Shown here: in pieces, positions 34,823-38,224 of the stretch
Position numbering within the stretch: the stretch's first letter is position 1
Layout of the letters: every line of letters begins with the position of its first letter
DNA from: Gammaproteobacteria bacterium
GTDB taxonomy: Bacteria > Pseudomonadota > Gammaproteobacteria > SZUA-140
Length of the DNA: 38,224 nt
Direction of reading: 5' to 3'
Assembly (NCBI GenBank): GCA_016124415.1
Contig: WGNS01000003.1
Coordinates: 1 to 38,224, forward strand
Translations under genes and position numbers: made by a program
The notes under the pieces: model-generated
The model's database searches: none
The model's input: only the letters and a program-made list of their open reading frames with translations
Told to the model about the DNA's origin: nothing

Positions 34823-35347
34823 TCAGATGCTTCGCCATTCACCAGGCTTGAGTCCGTCGAGCGTGTGTTGGGCGATTTGGTGGCGGATCAGCCGCAGCGT
34901 GGGGTGACCGACAGCCGCCGTCATGCGGCGCACTTGGCGGTTGCGGCCCTCATGGATGGACAGCGACAGCCAGGTCGTCGGGATTTGCGCGCGATAGCGA
35001 ATCGGCGGGTCGCGCGGCCAGAGGTCGACGGGTTCCGCCATGATCTTCACTCGCGCAGGCCGGGTGAGACCATCGTTGAGTTCGACGCCTTCCCGCAACC
35101 GGTTGAGCGCATCCTCCGACGGGAGGCCCTCGACTTGGACCCAGTAGGTCTTCCATTGCTTGTGCCGGGGATGGGCGATTTTGTGCTGGAGCCGGCCGTC
35201 GTCGGTCAGCAACAGCAGGCCCTCGCTGTCCTTGTCCAAACGGCCGGCGGCATAGACGCCGGGGACGTCGATAAAATCGGCGAGGGTCTGGCCTTCGCCC
35301 GAAAACTGACAAAGGGTCCCGTAAGGTTTGTTGAACAGTATCAGCAC
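34823..35347 (-). CDS. rluE: RluE, 23S rRNA pseudouridine synthase
   Basis: RsuA/RluE-family pseudouridine synthase; RluE modifies U2457 in E. coli 23S rRNA. 174 residues: [15 protein letters not shown], the catalytic motif [19 protein letters not shown] (Asp38), and [30 protein letters not shown]. The S4-like N-terminal domain of RsuA/RluB is absent, as in RluE. The start is GTG (35345-35347). Family is certain, the exact target base is inferred from the short length and the NKPYG start. Confidence 0.9.
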   Translation of the reverse strand: MLILFNKPYGTLCQFSGEGQTLADFIDVPGVYAAGRLDKDSEGLLLLTDDGRLQHKIAHPRHKQWKTYWVQVEGLPSEDALNRLREGVELNDGLTRPARVKIMAEPVDLWPRDPPIRYRAQIPTTWLSLSIHEGRNRQVRRMTAAVGHPTLRLIRHQIAQHTLDGLKPGEWRSI

Positions 35348-35591
35348 GGGGCTACTCTAATCGGATGCGGTAGGCCTTGATCGGTTCGTCGGCGCCGACC
35401 GCCTCACCCCTGTTGAGGTGTGAAATTCGCGCCGTCGTAAGGTTCGGCCTCGTGGCCCGAATAATATTTCTATAGTTCATGCAAGGCGGCTCAGTATCGG
35501 GTAGAATATGCGGCTTTTCATAATCGAGCGAGTGTTCCGCGGGACGCATGCCCGGTATCACACGGCGTCAGTGTACTTGATTGGGTGATTT

Positions 35592-36851
35592 ATGTTTACG
35601 AGCGATATGAAGATTGAGGGTTATGACGATGAGTTGTGGTCGGCGATCAAGGCCGAGGAGCTTCGCCAGGAGACGCACATTGAACTCATCGCCTCTGAAA
35701 ACTACGCCAGCCCTCGGGTCATGGAGGCGCAGGGCACGGTGCTGACCAATAAATACGCTGAAGGTTACCCCTACAAGCGATATTACGGCGGGTGCGAAAA
35801 CGTCGACATCGTCGAAGACCTCGCGATCCAGCGCGCCAAGGCGCTGTTTTCGGCTGATTATGCCAACGTCCAGCCGCACTCGGGCTCGCAGGCCAATGCC
35901 GCCGTTTACCTGGCCCTGCTCGAACCCGGCGACACGATCCTCGGTATGAGCCTGGCCGACGGCGGACACCTGACCCACGGCGCCAAGGTCAATTTCTCCG
36001 GCAAGCTGTTCAATGCCGTGCAGTATGGTCTCGACCCCGAGACCGGCGAGATCGACTACGCCAATGTGGAAGCGCTCGCCCGCGAATATCGGCCGAAGAT
36101 GATCGTCGCCGGCTTTAGTGCCTATTCCCGTATCGTCGATTGGCTGACCTTCCGCGAGATCGCGGACGGAATCGGCGCGCTGCTGTTTGTCGACATGGCG
36201 CATGTCGCCGGTCTCGTCGCCGCCGGTTGCTATCCGAGCCCGGTCGCGATCGCCGACGTCACGACCACGACCACGCACAAGACCCTGCGCGGTCCGCGCG
36301 GCGGCCTGATCCTGGCCAAGTCCAATCCCGAGATCGAGAAGAAGCTGAACTCCATGGTGTTCCCGGGATCCCAGGGTGGCCCGCTCATGCACGTCATCGC
36401 CGCCAAGGCGGTGGCCTTCAAAGAGGCCATGGACCCCGGATTCAAGGACTATCAGCGCCGGGTCGTGGACAACGCCCGCGCGATGGCCACACGTATGCTC
36501 GAACGCGGTTACAACATCGTTTCCGGCGGTACCGACAACCACCTGTTCCTCGTTGACCTGATCGACAAAGGCATCAGCGGTAAGGATGCCGATGCGGCGC
36601 TTGGTTCCGCGCACATCACGGTCAACAAGAACGCCGTGCCCAATGATCCGCGTTCGCCGTTCGTGACCAGCGGCATCCGTATCGGTACGCCGGCCGTGAC
36701 CACGCGCGGTTTTTCCGAGGACGACGTTCGTCAGCTGGCCGACTGGATCTGCGACATCCTGGACAACATGGGTGACGAATCCGTCATCGACCGCGTTCGG
36801 GAACAGGTTGCGGCGATCTGCAAGCGTCTTCCCGTCTATCCGCATGCCTGA
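35592..36851 (+). CDS. glyA: GlyA, serine hydroxymethyltransferase
   Basis: PLP enzyme interconverting serine and glycine with tetrahydrofolate, main source of one-carbon units. 419 residues. [75 protein letters not shown] and [17 protein letters not shown] (PLP Lys) are all canonical. The 244-bp upstream gap contains a TAGAAT -10-like element at 35502 with no good -35, followed by an 85-base leader. nrdR follows after 58 bases. Confidence 0.97.
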   Translation: MFTSDMKIEGYDDELWSAIKAEELRQETHIELIASENYASPRVMEAQGTVLTNKYAEGYPYKRYYGGCENVDIVEDLAIQRAKALFSADYANVQPHSGSQANAAVYLALLEPGDTILGMSLADGGHLTHGAKVNFSGKLFNAVQYGLDPETGEIDYANVEALAREYRPKMIVAGFSAYSRIVDWLTFREIADGIGALLFVDMAHVAGLVAAGCYPSPVAIADVTTTTTHKTLRGPRGGLILAKSNPEIEKKLNSMVFPGSQGGPLMHVIAAKAVAFKEAMDPGFKDYQRRVVDNARAMATRMLERGYNIVSGGTDNHLFLVDLIDKGISGKDADAALGSAHITVNKNAVPNDPRSPFVTSGIRIGTPAVTTRGFSEDDVRQLADWICDILDNMGDESVIDRVREQVAAICKRLPVYPHA

Positions 36852-36909
36852 CCGGCGGCATTTTTGCCGTAACAGCGGCGATCGAATGAGCGTTAACAGG
36901 CCATAGGCC

Positions 36910-37437
36910 ATGCGCTGCCCGTTTTGCACCGCGAGCGACACCAAAGTCATCGATTCACGCCTGGCCAGTGAAGGCAGCGTGATTCGCAGGCGTCGCGCCT
37001 GCCAGCAATGCGGGGAGCGCTTTACGACCTTCGAGTCGGCCGAGCTCGTCTACCCGAGGGTCGTCAAGAGCGACGGCCGGCGCGAGCCCTTCAACGAGGA
37101 CAAACTCCGTCACGGTTTCCAGATTTCCCTGGAAAAGCGGCCGGTCGACAGCGAGGCCATCGAATCGGCCATCGATCGCATCAAACGGCGCCTGCACGGT
37201 CTTGGCGAACGCGAAGTGGCGGCCCGTTTGCTGGGGGCGTGGGCAATGGCCGAACTCCTGAAACTGGACGAGGTGGCCTACGTGCGCTTCGCCTCCGTGT
37301 ATCATCGCTTCCAGGACCTCAACGCCTTCCAGAACGAGATCAAACGCTTGCAGCAGGGTGTCGCGAACGAGCACGATGAAATCGCGCAGGAGACCGATTT
37401 GCCGGCTGTTGAACCGGTAGACGGAACACATGCCTGA
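36910..37437 (+). CDS. nrdR: NrdR, transcriptional repressor of ribonucleotide reductase genes
   Basis: Zinc-ribbon plus ATP-cone repressor that binds NrdR boxes at nrd promoters when dATP/ATP is bound. 175 residues: zinc ribbon [17 protein letters not shown] and [16 protein letters not shown] (two CxxC pairs), then the ATP-cone (about 48-138) with [20 protein letters not shown] and [17 protein letters not shown]. The acidic tail is about 20-25 residues longer than in many relatives. It overlaps ribD by eight bases. Confidence 0.96.
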   Translation: MRCPFCTASDTKVIDSRLASEGSVIRRRRACQQCGERFTTFESAELVYPRVVKSDGRREPFNEDKLRHGFQISLEKRPVDSEAIESAIDRIKRRLHGLGEREVAARLLGAWAMAELLKLDEVAYVRFASVYHRFQDLNAFQNEIKRLQQGVANEHDEIAQETDLPAVEPVDGTHA

Positions 37438-38224
37438 CCGGGACGATGTCCGGTTCATGTCCCGGGCGCTCGAACTCGCCCGCAAGGGACAATGTTCGAC
37501 GGATCCCAATCCACGCGTCGGTTGCGTGCTCGTCAAGAACGGGCACATTATCGGCGAGGGTTGGCACCGTGTCGCGGGCGGGCCGCATGCCGAAGTCTTT
37601 GCTTTGCGCGAGGCCGGAGACGAGTCCCGCGGCGCTACCGCCTATGTCACGCTCGAGCCCTGCTGTCATCACGGCCGTACACCGCCCTGTTCCGATGCGC
37701 TTATCGAGGCGGGCGTGCGTCGTGTCGTCGTGGGCGCGGAAGATCCCGATCCCCGGGTCGCCGGGCGTGGGATCGCGGCCCTGATCGATGCCGGTATCGA
37801 GGTCCGTTCGGGTGTCTTGACGGCCGAGTCCGAGGCGCTCAATCCGGGCTTCATCTCGCGTCAGCGTCGGGGGCGGCCGTATGTGCGCTGCAAGATGGGC
37901 ATGACGCTGGACGGCCGTATCGCGACGGCGAGCGGTGAGAGCCAGTGGATCACCTCCGAGGCCGCGCGCCGCGACGTGCATCGCTTGCGGGCGCGCAGTT
38001 CAGCTATCATGACGGGCATCGGCACGGTCATCGTCGATGATCCCTCGTTGACGGTGCGTCTGGCGCCGGAGGACCTCCCTGAGACGCTCACCGATCCTTT
38101 GCGCATTGTTTTGGACTCCGGGTTGCGGTTCCCCGAATCGTCGCGCATGCTCACGCTGCCGGGCAGGACGTTGATCGTGCATGGTGAGGCTGCCGTGCGC
38201 CCCGCCCATTTGTTGGCTGGAAAG
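37430..38224 (+). CDS. ribD: RibD, riboflavin deaminase/reductase (5' part, cut by window end)
   Basis: Bifunctional riboflavin enzyme: deaminates then reduces the pyrimidine intermediate. Only 265 codons are inside the window and the frame is open to the last base, so the ORF track missed it. The deaminase domain (1 to about 145) has the zinc site HAEVFAL and [18 protein letters not shown]; the reductase domain begins near [29 protein letters not shown] and continues through [16 protein letters not shown]. The start at 37430 overlaps nrdR. nrdR-ribD is a conserved pair in gammaproteobacteria. Confidence 0.95.
   Translation, partial: MPDRDDVRFMSRALELARKGQCSTDPNPRVGCVLVKNGHIIGEGWHRVAGGPHAEVFALREAGDESRGATAYVTLEPCCHHGRTPPCSDALIEAGVRRVVVGAEDPDPRVAGRGIAALIDAGIEVRSGVLTAESEALNPGFISRQRRGRPYVRCKMGMTLDGRIATASGESQWITSEAARRDVHRLRARSSAIMTGIGTVIVDDPSLTVRLAPEDLPETLTDPLRIVLDSGLRFPESSRMLTLPGRTLIVHGEAAVRPAHLLAGK

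Noticed and set aside
35568-36950. 460-codon minus-strand ORF opposite glyA
   Set aside because: Antisense shadow of a perfectly conserved GlyA; no domain seen.

Overview
The window looks like chromosomal DNA of a GC-rich, nitrogen-fixing gammaproteobacterium. The evidence is an adjacent nifL-nifA pair (NifL is largely a gammaproteobacterial/betaproteobacterial regulator), a divergent rnfABCDGEH operon arranged as in the Azotobacter vinelandii minor nif region, fabA-fabB unsaturated fatty acid synthesis, mpl-ubiX, and glyA-nrdR-ribD. A free-living sulfur-oxidiser/Chromatiales-like host is my guess from gene content; no 16S or nif structural gene is present to test it. I saw no rRNA, tRNA, CRISPR, insertion sequence or phage gene. 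Almost everything is compact housekeeping operons with overlapping start and stop codons.

Region 1 (1-9.2 kb) is the nitrogen-fixation regulatory and electron-supply block. nifL and nifA (minus strand, ATGA-coupled) encode the flavin redox/ADP-sensing anti-activator and the sigma54 activator. Divergent from them, rnfABCDGEH encodes a membrane ferredoxin:NAD+ oxidoreductase that probably supplies low-potential electrons to nitrogenase. The 511-bp intergenic region has a near-symmetric set of sites: two NifA-type TGT-N10-ACA upstream sequences in the centre, IHF-like sites on each side, and a sigma54 -24/-12 promoter candidate in front of each operon.

Region 2 (9.2-15.2 kb, minus strand) holds an Arg/Asp-repeat exported protein. 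It then holds a probable six-gene operon: stand-alone MetH activation domain, five-helix membrane protein, mpl, ubiX, NnrU/ICMT-like membrane protein and sterol-desaturase-like hydroxylase. A secreted protein of unknown function lies upstream.

Region 3 (15.5-22.7 kb) contains transaldolase, convergent fxsA, then cutA, dsbD and a TlpA-like thioredoxin (copper tolerance and periplasmic disulfide reduction), followed by aroQ-accB-accC, closed by a strong bidirectional terminator.

Region 4 (22.7-27.8 kb) contains a tiny secreted protein with a good sigma70 promoter, a VTT-membrane/flavin disulfide-reductase fusion, a cold-shock protein with a long leader, soluble transhydrogenase sthA, and a 64-residue membrane protein.

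Region 5 (27.9-38.2 kb) contains a cytoplasmic beta-propeller protein abutting fabA-fabB, a yadGH-type ABC exporter, an ankyrin-repeat lipoprotein, a pair of REP-like hairpins, rluE, glyA, nrdR and the 5' part of ribD, cut by the window end. The best candidates for something little described are the shared nif/rnf control region, the stand-alone MetH activation protein, the propeller gene coupled to fabAB and the small secreted proteins.
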